DNA of 64,000 nt from Lautropia sp. (GCA_030532895.1 JAUNKF010000006.1:87268-151267); one strand, 5' to 3'. Positions 45,769 to 55,677 are shown, counted from the first letter of the stretch. The notes: generated from the letters alone by a model not told the origin. Numbers and translations: made by a program.

Positions 45769-46600
45769 CCCACACCTCGGGAAAATCCGTGGCGATCGTG
45801 ATGCCATCCGGCTCACCGATATCGAGGAAACGTCCCTGCGGGAAGAAAACACTATCCACATGCAGGCCCGCACGGATGCCGGCCGCAATGACGGCCCCCA
45901 CCGGCCATTCTGGCGCCTTCGCCCCCGGATTGTCCTTCACGAAAGCCTCGGCCTTGGCGGCCAATCGGCGGCACTCCTCGTGCAGAAAGCGTGTGAAACG
46001 CCCGTTCCAGACGGCGAACATCCAGCAGGTGTAGTGATCGGGGCGCTCGGGGCGCTCTTCCTTCGTCTCCAGGTTGAGCACCCGGCCATCATCGGCCACG
46101 GTGATGACATCCCCCGGCTCACGCGCCGTGGCGTTGAAGAGGCCCAGCACGACATCGGCCCCCGTCTCACGCTTGCGCGCCAAGAGCGGCGTGAACGAAT
46201 CGACCGGGTCGATCAGGATGTCGGGAAAGCCGAACACGACATCTGCCTCACCAATGAAAGGTACGGCCTGCGCGAGCGAAAACGGAGGCCCCCAGGGCGC
46301 CCCCACATGCAGATAGGCACAAGACACCCCCAAACGGCTGCCATCACCATAGTAATCGGCAATATCCCATTTGCCAGGCCGCACGATGAAGTAGATGCGA
46401 TCGGCCCCGGCCCGCTTCATCCTGTCGACCAGATACTGAGACACCGGTTTGGGCTTGCGATCCGCCCCTTCCGAAATGTGCTGATAACCAACCGGCATCA
46501 GCTCCTTGCTGAAGGGTAAGGGTGCCAGCCGGGTGCCCCGGCCTGCGGCCGGAATCAGGCCAACCAGCGGCACCTCGGCCACCGAAGGTGCAACCGCCAT
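45749..46600 (-). CDS. sugar nucleotidyltransferase (GlmU/RfbA/GalU-like)
   Basis: A 283-residue NTP-transferase. The GxGxRLxPLP-like motif is LIPAAGRGTRLAPLPFSKEL, followed by MPVGYQHISEG, and DVVFGFPDILIDPVDSFTPL. It ends with FLDIGEPDGITIATDFPEVW. It should join a nucleotide to a sugar-1-phosphate; which sugar is not clear, and it is shorter and less canonical than GalU. ATG 46600 was chosen for the AGGAAAG site; the frame extends in-frame to an ATG at 46702. Confidence 0.8.
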   Translation of the reverse strand: MAVAPSVAEVPLVGLIPAAGRGTRLAPLPFSKELMPVGYQHISEGADRKPKPVSQYLVDRMKRAGADRIYFIVRPGKWDIADYYGDGSRLGVSCAYLHVGAPWGPPFSLAQAVPFIGEADVVFGFPDILIDPVDSFTPLLARKRETGADVVLGLFNATAREPGDVITVADDGRVLNLETKEERPERPDHYTCWMFAVWNGRFTRFLHEECRRLAAKAEAFVKDNPGAKAPEWPVGAVIAAGIRAGLHVDSVFFPQGRFLDIGEPDGITIATDFPEVWDGKSAR

Positions 46601-46933
46601 CACGCTTTCCTGACCCTCACGGGCAGCCCCCGATGTTGCCAACGGCTGCCGGGATGGATCTGTTGTGTTGACATCAGTGACGTGTGCGTTGTTTGTTTCC
46701 ATTTTGATACATGAGGCGGTATTCTGAAATAAAAGCGCGACAATGATGTCGACAGCCGATTATGGCCCACGAATCGACCGTCTGTCGGCCCCTTCGTGGT
46801 TGCAGGACATTTTTCCAGAAAAATCAACGGATTGAAGGTTTTCGTTCACGAGGAAGCAGCTGTCGGCTCGTGCAGCTGGCTTCCCAGTTGCGTGGAAGAA
46901 TATTCACCGCGCCCGCACCGGGTGCCGTCGATC

Positions 46934-48046
46934 ATGTTGCCAGCTGTCTCTGCCAGGTTCTGCTCCGATCCCTTGCCCGCCGAGCGGCCGGCTTGCCCGG
47001 AACCTCGTGCCCGGTCATGGCACGCAGCACTGCTGATCGCGGCAGCCACCCTGCTGGCCCCGCTGTCGCCGGCCGGGGCCAGCGATCGCGCATTGGAAGC
47101 CTATCAGAAAGCCTCGCTCTCCTTCATCGAGCACACCCAGAACAGCATTCACGCCCATCAGGCCGAGATCCGTAAGCGCCAGAAAAGCCTCTCACGCATC
47201 GGCAGCCGTGATGTGCCGCGCTTTCAGAACCTGCTCAAGCTCGCCGACCAGAAAAAGAGCATCCCGCTGCAACAGCGGGCCGACCTGTATCCGGGTCAGG
47301 CCCGTCTGCTCAACAGCGCCCCCGGCAAGACCAACCTCTACATCCGCGGCACCCTGCACAGCATCAACAACGGCTCGGGGCTGGGACTGACGACGCCGGG
47401 CACCATCATCGGGAGTGACCAGCAAGTCAACGACGAGGTAGCCATCGGACTGGCAGCCGCCCGCATCTCGACCGTGAAATCCTCGGGCAACGTGCTGTCG
47501 GCCTATGTCTCGGTGCAACCGATCCGAGCGTGGATGCTCGATCTGAGCGTCTCACTGGGCAGCCACCGCGCCCGGCACGACTTTTTGCGCAGCCACACCG
47601 ACCAGTTTGGCATCCACGGCACCTCCCGCGCACTGAGCCTGTCGCTGAACCGGCAGCCCCGATCCCTTTATGGCTGGACGCTTTCGCCCTACAGTCGTTA
47701 CGACCTGATCGCCACCGACGTGGATGCAAGCCTGCCGGGCAGCCCTGGTGGCTGGCACGGCACGCAGGCCCAATCGAGCCTGTCTTTCGGCAGCGTCCTG
47801 GAAACGGACTGGTTTGGTCGACTGGGACAGATTCGCCCGCGCCTTCAGCTGGAAGTGCGCCACCAGATCACCGATGGCAGCGGACTGGTCGCCATCCGGC
47901 AAAAGACCAATGGCATGATCGGCCTGGGGCTGACCTCACGTGTCTCGCGCGACATGGCGACCTTTGCCGAAAGCCGTTATGCGGCCCAGTCCGGCAATGC
48001 CACCCCGGAAAGTCTCGTCATGCTTGGTGTGCGCCTGTCGTTCTGA
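46934..48046 (+). CDS. outer-membrane beta-barrel protein, autotransporter-barrel-like
   Basis: A 370-residue secreted protein. A long N-terminal region with hydrophobic segment WHAALLIAAATLLAPL and cleavage near AGASDRAL is a signal peptide. A helical segment of about 100 residues follows, then alternating strands such as RLQLEVRHQITDGSGLVAI ending in LVMLGVRLSF. The terminal phenylalanine fits a BAM substrate. It resembles the barrel domain of autotransporters but has no large passenger domain. ATG 46934 was preferred because the frame upstream has no signal-like sequence. Function unknown. Confidence 0.75.
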   Translation: MLPAVSARFCSDPLPAERPACPEPRARSWHAALLIAAATLLAPLSPAGASDRALEAYQKASLSFIEHTQNSIHAHQAEIRKRQKSLSRIGSRDVPRFQNLLKLADQKKSIPLQQRADLYPGQARLLNSAPGKTNLYIRGTLHSINNGSGLGLTTPGTIIGSDQQVNDEVAIGLAAARISTVKSSGNVLSAYVSVQPIRAWMLDLSVSLGSHRARHDFLRSHTDQFGIHGTSRALSLSLNRQPRSLYGWTLSPYSRYDLIATDVDASLPGSPGGWHGTQAQSSLSFGSVLETDWFGRLGQIRPRLQLEVRHQITDGSGLVAIRQKTNGMIGLGLTSRVSRDMATFAESRYAAQSGNATPESLVMLGVRLSF

Positions 48047-48091
48047 TGTCCAGCTAACGGGCCAAAGTTCGGGCCTCAGAACGGGCAGGTT

Positions 48092-49060
48092 TCAGCCCGA
48101 GACCCGCGTCAAAGGCGCTTGACCGCTGAAGACGGCCGTCAGATTGCGTGCCGCCAGCATCGCCATCGCCAGCCGGGCGCTGTGCGTGGCGCTACCGATG
48201 TGCGGTGTCAGCACCACGTTGTGGCAGGCCAGCAGGGCCGGGTTCACCGTCGGCTCACCCTCATACACGTCCAGCCCTGCCCCGGCCAGACGGCCAGCCT
48301 GCAGGGCAGCAGCCAGCGCCCCCTCATCCACCACCCCGCCTCGGGCAATGTTGATGAGCGTGGCCGTCGGCTTCATCCGGGACAACGCCGCCTCATCGAT
48401 CAGATGGTGCGTCTCGGCTGAATACGGGACCACCAGCACGACATGATCCGATGCGGCCAGCAGCTCGGGCAGGCTGCAGAGCCCTGCGCCCAGCGCCTGC
48501 GCCTCCGGCGATGGGCGCCGGTTGTGATAGCGCAGCGACATCCCGAAACCACGGGCGCGCCGGGCGATGGCCGTACCGATGCGACCCATGCCGACGATGC
48601 CGAGCGTGCTGCCGTGGACATCCGCCCCCAGAAACTGATCCCAGGCCCAGCGCCCCCAATGGCCCGCCCTGAGCCACTGCTCCGCCTCCGTCACACGCCG
48701 GGCCGTCGCCATCAGCAGTGCCCATGCCATGTCGGCGGTGGCCTCGTTCAGCACATCGGGCGTATGGGTGACGACGATGCCCCGTGCCGCACAGGCCGAC
48801 AAGTCGATGTGGTTGACACCCACCGAGCCGGTGGACACCATCTTCAACCGGGGCGAAGCCGCCAGGAAAGCGGCATCGACCCGATCAGAGGCCACGACCA
48901 GCACAGCCTCCTTGTCTGCGAGGCGGGCATGCAGCTCATCGGTCGACCAGACCTCATCAGCCTGATTGGCGTCGATCTCGAACACGGTTTCCAGGTGCGC
49001 GAGCACGCGCGGATCGATACGCCTCGTCAGCAACAATCGGGGTTTGGCAGCCGATGACAT
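48092..49060 (-). CDS. D-2-hydroxyacid dehydrogenase (glyoxylate/hydroxypyruvate reductase-like)
   Basis: A 322-residue NAD(P)-dependent enzyme. The dinucleotide loop is LGIVGMGRIGTAIARRARGF, catalytic arginine lies in INIARGGVVDEGALAAAL, glutamate in LDVYEGEPTVNPAL, and histidine in TPHIGSATHSARLAMA. Substrate probably glyoxylate or hydroxypyruvate. Its ATG (49060) overlaps the pncB stop by one base, so the two are coupled. Confidence 0.9.
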   Translation of the reverse strand: MSSAAKPRLLLTRRIDPRVLAHLETVFEIDANQADEVWSTDELHARLADKEAVLVVASDRVDAAFLAASPRLKMVSTGSVGVNHIDLSACAARGIVVTHTPDVLNEATADMAWALLMATARRVTEAEQWLRAGHWGRWAWDQFLGADVHGSTLGIVGMGRIGTAIARRARGFGMSLRYHNRRPSPEAQALGAGLCSLPELLAASDHVVLVVPYSAETHHLIDEAALSRMKPTATLINIARGGVVDEGALAAALQAGRLAGAGLDVYEGEPTVNPALLACHNVVLTPHIGSATHSARLAMAMLAARNLTAVFSGQAPLTRVSG

Positions 49061-50256
49061 CAGACCGACTCGTCCTCGGCATCCGAATTGACGTTGAAGA
49101 CCTTGCGCAGATAGGTCAGATATTCGCTGTCGGTGGACATGATCTTGGCCGGCGAATCCGAGAGTTTCGCCACCGGCTGGCCATTGCAGCGAACCATCTT
49201 GATCACGATCTGCAGGGGCGTGTAGCCCAGATCGTTCGTGAGGTTCGTGCCGATGCCGAAGGCCACGATGGCCCGGTGCTTGAAGCGCCGGTACAAATCC
49301 TTGATCAGGTCGAAGGTGAGCGAATCGGAAAAGACCAGCGTCTTCGAGGCCGGGTCGACACGGTTGGCCGCGTAATGCGCGATCAGCCGCTCACCCCACT
49401 CGAAAGGATCACCCGAATCGTGGCGCGCACCGTCGAAAAGCTTGCAGAAGTACATGTCGAAGTCGCGCAGGAAGGCATCCAGCCCATAGACGTCGGCCAG
49501 CGCGATGCCCAGATCCCCGCGGTATTCCTTCGCCCAAGTCTCGAAACCGTAAATCTGCGAATCACGCAGCCTGGGCCCCAACGCCTGACACGCCTGCAGA
49601 TACTCGTGTGCCATCGTGCCCAAAGGCAACACGCCATGCTTCATCGCATAGAGCACGTTCGAGGTGCCGGCGAACGCCTCGCCCAGCCGGGTGCGGCAGG
49701 TTTGCAGCACCTCCTCGTGCCAGTGACCCGAGAAGCGGCGTCGGGTGCCGTAGTCGGCGATGATGATCCCCTCCATCTCGGGGTCGTTGACGATCATCGA
49801 GATCTTCTCATCGAGCCGCCGCCGTCCCTCGGCAAAGTCGGGGTTCGGTGCCACCTGCCGGAAATACAACTCGTTGACGATGGCCAGCACCGGAATCTCG
49901 AAGAGGATCGTGTGCAGCCACGGCCCCTTGATCACGATGTCGATCTCGCCATTGCCCTGCGGCGACGGCGTCACCGAGATGTACTTCCGGTTCATCTGGA
50001 AGAGACCAAGGAAATCGACGAAATCGCTCTTGATGAAGCGCAGCTGCCGCAAGTAGCTCAACTCCTGCTCGCTGAAGCGCAGCTCGCACAGACTCTCGAT
50101 CTCCCGGTTGATCTCGTCGACCAGTGGCACGAGATCCACGCCTTCATTGCGGCACTTGAAGCGGTACTCGACCTGCGCACCCGGAAAGTGATGCAGCACC
50201 ACCTGCATCATCGTGAACTTGTAGAGGTCTGTATCCAGTAAAGATGAAATGATCAT
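49060..50256 (-). CDS. pncB: nicotinate phosphoribosyltransferase
   Basis: A 398-residue enzyme of NAD salvage. It reads [20 protein letters not shown] at the start, the family signature, then [20 protein letters not shown] and [16 protein letters not shown]. It joins nicotinate to PRPP. The downstream hydroxyacid dehydrogenase gene overlaps by one base. It is divergent from fdxA with about 95 bases between. Confidence 0.95.
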   Translation of the reverse strand: MIISSLLDTDLYKFTMMQVVLHHFPGAQVEYRFKCRNEGVDLVPLVDEINREIESLCELRFSEQELSYLRQLRFIKSDFVDFLGLFQMNRKYISVTPSPQGNGEIDIVIKGPWLHTILFEIPVLAIVNELYFRQVAPNPDFAEGRRRLDEKISMIVNDPEMEGIIIADYGTRRRFSGHWHEEVLQTCRTRLGEAFAGTSNVLYAMKHGVLPLGTMAHEYLQACQALGPRLRDSQIYGFETWAKEYRGDLGIALADVYGLDAFLRDFDMYFCKLFDGARHDSGDPFEWGERLIAHYAANRVDPASKTLVFSDSLTFDLIKDLYRRFKHRAIVAFGIGTNLTNDLGYTPLQIVIKMVRCNGQPVAKLSDSPAKIMSTDSEYLTYLRKVFNVNSDAEDESV

Positions 50257-50351
50257 GCCCTAAGTCCGTCAATTCCGATTACCTTGCCGCCGGCAAACGG
50301 ATAAAATACGGCGCTTTCCTCCTTTAGAGAACGCTTCGCCGTTTCGCTGCA

Positions 50352-50675
50352 ATGGCTCACATCGTGCTTGAAAACTGCATCCTCTGCAAATACACCGACT
50401 GCGTGGATGTCTGTCCGGTCGATTGCTTCCGCGAAGGCCCGAACATGCTGGTCATCGACCCCGACGAGTGCATCGACTGTGCCGTTTGCGTGCCTGAATG
50501 TCCTGCCGAGGCCATCGTGGCCGAAGAGGATGTGCCTTCCGACCAGATGTCGCTGATCGCGCTCAACGCCGAGAAATCCCCCCACTGGCCGGCCATCACC
50601 CGCACGAAAGCGGCGCTGCCCGATGCGGACGACTGGAATGGCAAGCCCGACAAGCTGAAACACCTCGAAGGCTGA
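50352..50675 (+). CDS. fdxA: 7Fe ferredoxin FdxA
   Basis: A 107-residue ferredoxin: [20 protein letters not shown] at the start and [16 protein letters not shown] next, giving one [3Fe-4S] and one [4Fe-4S] cluster, then a C-terminal extension ending DKLKHLEG. The length and pattern match FdxA of proteobacteria. Electron-transfer partner unknown. A promoter should lie in the 95 bases shared with pncB. Confidence 0.95.
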   Translation: MAHIVLENCILCKYTDCVDVCPVDCFREGPNMLVIDPDECIDCAVCVPECPAEAIVAEEDVPSDQMSLIALNAEKSPHWPAITRTKAALPDADDWNGKPDKLKHLEG

Positions 50676-51143
50676 GCCTGGGCAACCGTCTGCGGCCTGC
50701 AGGCCGTTGCAGAACACGACCACCCGCCTGGCCACCGCCACCGCGGAACCGGATCGCCTGACAGCGCCATGCTCGCGCTACCGCCCACGCGCGCGCTCAC
50801 ACGTCTCATTCAAGCCGTTCACGGTCACTGGCCGCCTGATCAGATGGCCAGACGGCCAAGCTCGTGGCCAACCGAGTAGCGATCATATCCTGTCAGCCCA
50901 TGTGACACCACCTCGCTTCCCCTCGTTTTCCCGAGCCATGCCGCCAGCCTGCGCGTGTCCTCCAGGCCCGGAGGGCCTTTTTCAGGCACGAAAATCGTGG
51001 ACAACATGCGCCAGGGTTATGGCGTTCATCACGAATTTCCTGTAAAAGACTGCCAGCGTCCGTCTACCTTGAATACAGCAGCCTGTGTCCCCCGCACCCG
51101 TGCGTGCGCTGCACAGAGCACGAAGAACCAGTGAGATAACACG
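50676..51143. other. intergenic between fdxA and phaZ
   Basis: This 468-base region holds the hairpin terminator at 50964-50982, about 290 bases beyond fdxA, and probably the phaZ promoter near 51020-51060. No gene is convincing; frames here are short and without similarity. Confidence 0.5.
50964..50982 (+). terminator. rho-independent terminator downstream of fdxA
   Basis: AGGCCC (50964-50969) pairs with GGGCCT (50973-50978) over GGA and is followed by TTTTT. It is 289 bases from fdxA, so it could close that transcript or protect phaZ from read-through. Confidence 0.7.
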
Positions 51144-52463
51144 ATGCTCTATCAGATGCATGAAGCGCAACGCGCCATCCTCGCCCCGCTTTCCGCCTGG
51201 GCTGAAGCGGTTGGTCGCCTGTATGCGAACCCGCTCAGCCCGCTCGCTCACTTGCCCGGCTCGAACCGGATGGCCGCGGGCATGGAGCTGCTCCACCGCC
51301 TGGGCAAAACCTATGAAAAGCCGGCCTTCGGTCTGCCCACCACCGAGATCGACGGCACCCAGGTGGCGGTGACGGAAAAGGTCGTCATCGACAAGCCCTT
51401 CTGCAAGCTCGTGCATTTCGAGCGCCAGCTGCCCACCTCGCTGGCCGATCACGCCAACGATCCGGTCGTGCTGATCTTCGCGCCTCTCTCGGGGCACCAC
51501 GCCACGCTGCTGCGTGACACCGTGCGCACGATGCTGCCTGATCACAACGTCTACATCACCGACTGGGTGGACGCCCGCATCGTGCCGATGTCGCAAGGTG
51601 ACTTCCACCTGCACGATTACGTGGCCTATGCGGTCGAGTTCATCCGGCATCTTGGCCCCAACGTTCACCTCGTGGCCGTGTGCCAACCCACCGTGCCGGT
51701 GTTGGCAGCCGTCTCGATCATGGCCACCCGAAACGACCCGAAGCAACCCCTCAGCATGACGCTGATGGGCGGGCCGATCGACTCCCGCCGCAACCCCACG
51801 GCCGTCAACGAGCTGGCCACTGAAAAACCCTTCTCGTGGTTCGAGCGCACCGTGATCCAGCGCGTGCCCGGTCGCTATCCGGGCGCGGGCCGCCGCGTGT
51901 ATCCGGGCTTTTTGCAGCATGCCGGCTTCATCACGATGAACCCCGGCCGCCACGCCCAATCGCACTGGGATTTTTACCTGAACCTGGTGCGCGGCGACAT
52001 GGAAGACGCCGAATCACACCGCGCCTTCTACAACGAATACAACGCCGTGCTCGACCTGTCGGCCGAGTTCTACCTCGAAACCATCCGCACCGTCTTCCAG
52101 GATCATGCCCTGCCCAACGGCACCTGGCATGTCCCCTTCGAGGGCGAAACCATCAACATCCGCCCGGCCGACATCAAGCAGACCGCGCTGATGACGGTGG
52201 AAGGCGAGCTGGACGACATCTCGGGCGTGGGCCAGACCTCGGTGGCCCATGAGCTGTGCAGCAGCCTGCCCAAATCGATGCATGCCACCGAAATCGTCGA
52301 GGGTGCCGGCCACTACGGCATCTTCAGCGGTCGCCGCTGGCGCCGGATGGTGTACCCCAAGATTCGCAGCTTCATCGCCCGGCACGAGAAAAACGCGCTG
52401 CTCAAGGCAGAGAAGAAGGCCGAAAAAACCGAGAAGGCGGCTTCTGGCAAGGCTGCAGCCTGA
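51144..52463 (+). CDS. phaZ: intracellular polyhydroxyalkanoate depolymerase
   Basis: A 439-residue alpha/beta-hydrolase-like protein (PHB_depo_C family) degrading stored polyhydroxybutyrate. The catalytic cysteine is C180 in AVCQPTVPVLAAVS, the cysteine in place of serine that marks intracellular depolymerases. MLYQMHEAQRAILAPLSAWA and NVYITDWVDARIVPMSQGDF are family signatures. The C-terminal tail is Lys/Ala-rich (EKKAEKTEKAASGKAAA). No phaC synthase lies in the window. Confidence 0.95.
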   Translation: MLYQMHEAQRAILAPLSAWAEAVGRLYANPLSPLAHLPGSNRMAAGMELLHRLGKTYEKPAFGLPTTEIDGTQVAVTEKVVIDKPFCKLVHFERQLPTSLADHANDPVVLIFAPLSGHHATLLRDTVRTMLPDHNVYITDWVDARIVPMSQGDFHLHDYVAYAVEFIRHLGPNVHLVAVCQPTVPVLAAVSIMATRNDPKQPLSMTLMGGPIDSRRNPTAVNELATEKPFSWFERTVIQRVPGRYPGAGRRVYPGFLQHAGFITMNPGRHAQSHWDFYLNLVRGDMEDAESHRAFYNEYNAVLDLSAEFYLETIRTVFQDHALPNGTWHVPFEGETINIRPADIKQTALMTVEGELDDISGVGQTSVAHELCSSLPKSMHATEIVEGAGHYGIFSGRRWRRMVYPKIRSFIARHEKNALLKAEKKAEKTEKAASGKAAA

Positions 52464-52478
52464 CGATATCCATACTTG

Positions 52479-53315
52479 ATGACCCCTCTGCCCGTTCTTT
52501 CCCTGTCGTTGGCAGACCGCATCGACGGTCTGCTGCCACAGACCCAATGCCAGCGTTGCGGTTTTGTCGACTGCCGCGGCTATGCCGAGGCACTGGCGCG
52601 CGGAGAGAGCGAGATCAACCGCTGCCCGCCCGGCGGCGAGGCCACGACCGAGGCACTGGCCCACCTGCTCGGTCGACCCGCCCTGCCCCTGGCCGACGAC
52701 CTCAGCCCGATGCCCTCGCGGCAGATCGTGCACATCGACCCCGATCATTGCATCGGCTGCACGAAGTGCATCCGGGCCTGTCCGGTGGATGCCATCGTGG
52801 GGGCCTCACGCTTTCAGCATCAGGTGCTCACCGACCGCTGCACCGGCTGCGAACTGTGTCTGCCCCCCTGCCCCACGGATTGCATCGAGATCGTGGTGCT
52901 CTCGGCCGACTGGCAGGCGGCAGACGCCACCCGAGGCCGACGCCTGCACCAGCAGCGCGACCAGCGCCTGCTTCGCGAGCAGGCCCGTGAACATGCCACC
53001 CGGCAGGCAGCACGACAAGCTCACCCGTCAGGCGCCACCCAACCCCCAGGGTCTGCCCGGCCATCCGCCCCCGCCCATTCGGCAGCCTCCCCATTGGCAG
53101 ACCTCGACACCAAGCCCCACGTACCCGATTCCACACCGCGCCACGGCAGCATGCCGACAGCCACCCCTTCTGGCACCGGGGCCGACACAGGCGCCACCAG
53201 CCGTGATCCCCGTATCGCCCTGGCCGCCCCCGATGAAAAGGCCCGCCGTCTGGCTGCCATCCGTGCCAAACTGTCTGCCAGCAAACGGCCGCCCACCACA
53301 GGACGCCCCACATGA
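52479..53315 (+). CDS. rnfB: RnfB-like Fe-S electron-transport protein without membrane anchor
   Basis: A 278-residue protein with an N-terminal Fe-S domain ([20 protein letters not shown]), then two ferredoxin clusters: [16 protein letters not shown] and [19 protein letters not shown] long Pro/Ala/His-rich tail follows, with [17 protein letters not shown] at its end. It lacks the N-terminal membrane helix of typical RnfB, as do the betaproteobacterial members found next to nth. No other Rnf genes are here. ATG 52479 was chosen. Its last 4 bases overlap nth. Confidence 0.88.
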   Translation: MTPLPVLSLSLADRIDGLLPQTQCQRCGFVDCRGYAEALARGESEINRCPPGGEATTEALAHLLGRPALPLADDLSPMPSRQIVHIDPDHCIGCTKCIRACPVDAIVGASRFQHQVLTDRCTGCELCLPPCPTDCIEIVVLSADWQAADATRGRRLHQQRDQRLLREQAREHATRQAARQAHPSGATQPPGSARPSAPAHSAASPLADLDTKPHVPDSTPRHGSMPTATPSGTGADTGATSRDPRIALAAPDEKARRLAAIRAKLSASKRPPTTGRPT

Positions 53316-53980
53316 ACCCGAAGAAGCGCCTCGCGATGTTCGAGCGCCTGTCGGCTGCCAACCCCTCGCCACAGACCGAACTGGAATACGGCTCGCCCTA
53401 TCAGTTGCTCGCCGCCGTGCTGATGTCGGCCCAGGCCACGGACAAGAGCGTCAACATCGTGACGCGCAAGCTCTTTCCCATTGCCCCCACCCCGCAGGCG
53501 ATGGTGGCACTGGGCGTGGAGAAAGTGACCGAGCTGATCCGCACGATCGGCCTTTACCGCACCAAAGCCAAGAATCTGGTGCTGATGAGCCAGATGCTGA
53601 TCGACCTGCACGACGGGGAGGTGCCGGAAGACCGCGAAGCCCTCGAAGCCCTGCCCGGCGTGGGCCGCAAGACGGCCAACGTCGTGCTGAACACGGCCTT
53701 TGGGCACCCCACGATGGCGGTGGACACCCACATCTTTCGCGTCTCGAACCGCACGGGCCTCGCACCCGGCAAGAACGTGAACGAGGTGGAACAGAAGCTC
53801 TTGAAAGTGGTGCCCAAAGACTATCTGCTGAACGCCCACCACTGGCTGATCCTGCACGGCCGCTACATCTGCAAGGCACGCACGCCCGAATGCTGGCGCT
53901 GTCCCATCGCCGACCTGTGCGATTACAAACCCAAAACCCTGCCACCACCGCGGCGCTCGGCGCTGGATGCCGCGGCATAG
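53312..53980 (+). CDS. nth: endonuclease III
   Basis: A 222-residue DNA glycosylase/AP lyase for oxidised pyrimidines. The helix-hairpin-helix [14 protein letters not shown] with catalytic lysine (near residue 120) and aspartate in [11 protein letters not shown] are clear, and the [4Fe-4S] ligands follow as [20 protein letters not shown] overlaps the rnfB stop (ATGA), so the genes are coupled. Confidence 0.97.
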   Translation: MNPKKRLAMFERLSAANPSPQTELEYGSPYQLLAAVLMSAQATDKSVNIVTRKLFPIAPTPQAMVALGVEKVTELIRTIGLYRTKAKNLVLMSQMLIDLHDGEVPEDREALEALPGVGRKTANVVLNTAFGHPTMAVDTHIFRVSNRTGLAPGKNVNEVEQKLLKVVPKDYLLNAHHWLILHGRYICKARTPECWRCPIADLCDYKPKTLPPPRRSALDAAA

Positions 53981-53994
53981 CCAGGAACTACCCC

Positions 53995-54441
53995 ATGCTC
54001 TTCAACCCGTCCGTCGCCGATGTCCGCCGCTACTTCTGCAACGTCTGGAAGAAGCACCAGGACGGCCTGCCGCTGGAGCCACTCGAAACCGTGGCCATGA
54101 TCTGGATCGGCCAACACCCCGAGTATCACGACGATCTCTCGGACGTGAACCGGGCGCTGGAGGCCGAGTACAGCCCCGAAAGCGGCCGCACCAATCCCTT
54201 CCTGCATCTGTCGATGCATTTGGCGATCAGCGAACAGCGGGCCATCGACCAGCCCCGCGGCATCCGGCACTGCCTGGATGTACTGGAGCAGCAACTGGGC
54301 AGCGCCCATGAGGCTGCCCACGTGGCGCAGGAATGCCTGGGCGAGGCGCTCTGGCTCTCGCAGCGGCATGGCCGACCGCTGGATGGCGCCGCCTACGTGG
54401 CCGCGCTACGCAAACGCGCCGGGCTGCCCGAGCAGCCCTGA
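53995..54441 (+). CDS. DUF1841 protein
   Basis: A 148-residue protein of the DUF1841 family, typical of betaproteobacteria. Landmarks: MLFNPSVADVRRYFCNVWKK, HPEYHDDLSDVNRALEAEYS, NPFLHLSMHLAISEQRAIDQ and the histidine-rich end of the domain. No function is assigned. It starts 15 bases after nth and probably belongs to the rnfB-nth operon. Confidence 0.93.
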   Translation: MLFNPSVADVRRYFCNVWKKHQDGLPLEPLETVAMIWIGQHPEYHDDLSDVNRALEAEYSPESGRTNPFLHLSMHLAISEQRAIDQPRGIRHCLDVLEQQLGSAHEAAHVAQECLGEALWLSQRHGRPLDGAAYVAALRKRAGLPEQP

Positions 54442-54461
54442 CACACTTCCCGCCCAAACAC

Positions 54462-54947
54462 TCAATCCGTGGCCACCGACACGTCCACCGGCTTCAGGGC
54501 ACGTAGTGCTTCCTCGGGTAACACCGCCACCAGAAAGCCGCGTTTGCCGCCGTTGATGTAGATCGTGTCGAGGGACCAGATCGTGCGCTCCACGTAGACG
54601 GGCAGCAGGGTCTTCGTACCAAAAGGGCTGGTGCCACCCACCAGATAACCCGTCCATTTGTTCGCCTGCTTCGGGTCGGCCGGCTCGATGTGCTTCATGC
54701 CCAGCTCGCGAGCCAGGTTGCGGGTGGAGATGTGCCTGTCGCCGTGCATCAGCACGATCAGGCCCTTTTTCTGCTCGTTTTGCAGCACGATCGTCTTGAT
54801 CACCTGATGCTCCGGCACACCCAGGGCAGCCGCTGATTGTGCAGTGCCACCATGCTCGACATAGGGGTACAGGTGCGGCGTGAAAGGGATCTGATGATCA
54901 CGCAAAAAGCGGATGGCCGTCGTGACGGGATAGTCGGGTTTGCTCAT
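54462..54947 (-). CDS. ybaK: YbaK-type Cys-tRNA(Pro)/aminoacyl-tRNA deacylase
   Basis: A 161-residue editing domain protein of the YbaK family: EHGGTAQSAAALGVPEHQVI, KTIVLQNEQKKGLIVLMHGD, GYLVGGTSPFGTKTLLPVYV and INGGKRGFLVAV. It clears mischarged Cys-tRNA(Pro). ATG 54947 fits the family; the 18-residue upstream extension is unlikely. It converges on the DUF1841 gene and faces vapB divergently. Confidence 0.93.
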   Translation of the reverse strand: MSKPDYPVTTAIRFLRDHQIPFTPHLYPYVEHGGTAQSAAALGVPEHQVIKTIVLQNEQKKGLIVLMHGDRHISTRNLARELGMKHIEPADPKQANKWTGYLVGGTSPFGTKTLLPVYVERTIWSLDTIYINGGKRGFLVAVLPEEALRALKPVDVSVATD

Positions 54948-54962
54948 GGATCGGGGCTTGCC

Positions 54963-54985
54963 AAGTACGGGTCGAGTACTTACTC
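54963..54985 (+). promoter_or_regulatory. candidate operator upstream of vapBC
   Basis: AAGTAC (54963-54968) and GTACTT (54976-54981) form an inverted repeat, and GAGTA/TACTC (54974-54978 and 54981-54985) form another interlocked with it. It sits 30-50 bases before vapB in an AT-rich patch, where the VapBC complex would be expected to bind. Confidence 0.45.
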
Positions 54986-55015
54986 TACACAAAAAACTCA
55001 CTCATTCAACACATC

Positions 55016-55276
55016 ATGCGCACCAATATCGATATCGATGACAGCTTGATGGAAGCTGCCATGAAGGGCGGGCAATTCCGCACCAAGCGTGAAGCCGTCG
55101 AAGAAGGTCTGCGCCTCGTGGCGCGGCGTAACCACGCGCTTGAAGTGCTGAAGTGGGAAGGCCGCCTGCACTGGGATGACCAGCCCGGCCCCGTCCCCGT
55201 CGATCATGCCCCCCGCCGCGTGATGGAAGAAGCGGCCGCCCCCTTCGGCTCGGCACCAGGCTCGGCCCAATCATGA
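55016..55276 (+). CDS. vapB: VapB-family antitoxin
   Basis: An 86-residue antitoxin with an N-terminal ribbon-helix-helix start, MRTNIDIDDSLMEAAMKGGQ, then TKREAVEEGLRLVARRNHAL. The C-terminal half, with LKWEGRLHWDD, should bind the toxin. Its TGA overlaps the toxin ATG by 4 bases. Confidence 0.88.
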   Translation: MRTNIDIDDSLMEAAMKGGQFRTKREAVEEGLRLVARRNHALEVLKWEGRLHWDDQPGPVPVDHAPRRVMEEAAAPFGSAPGSAQS

Positions 55277-55677
55277 TCGTCGTCGACAGCAGCGTCTGGA
55301 TCGATTTCTTTCGCGGCAACACCCAGCCAGCCACCGAGGCGTTGAAAACCCTGCTTCGCCAGGAGGCCGAGCAACTCGTCGTGCCCGATCTGGTGCTATA
55401 TGAAGTGCTGCGCGGCTTTCGCCACGAGCGGGACTATCGTCACGCCCGCTACCTGCTCGAAGGCTTCATCGTCGAGGCCGCCTTCAACCCCGAGCTGGCC
55501 CGAGAAGCCGCCACCCACTACCGCACGATGGTCTCGGCCGGCTTCACCATCCGCAGCCCGCTGGACGTGATGATCGGCACCTTCTGCCTGAACCGAGACT
55601 ACCTGCTGCTGCACCACGATCGGTATTTTGACACCATGCACCGGCTACTGGGCCTCAGAGTAATGCGGTTAGGGTGA
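55273..55677 (+). CDS. vapC: VapC-family PIN-domain ribonuclease toxin
   Basis: A 134-residue PIN toxin. The acidic residues appear in IVVDSSVWIDFFRG (D5), LVLYEVLRG (E near 44), and SPLDVMIGTFC (D near 99); a fourth near the end is HHDRYFD. Full length and intact. It cuts RNA, tRNA or rRNA in known members. Coupled to vapB. Confidence 0.9.
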   Translation: MIVVDSSVWIDFFRGNTQPATEALKTLLRQEAEQLVVPDLVLYEVLRGFRHERDYRHARYLLEGFIVEAAFNPELAREAATHYRTMVSAGFTIRSPLDVMIGTFCLNRDYLLLHHDRYFDTMHRLLGLRVMRLG

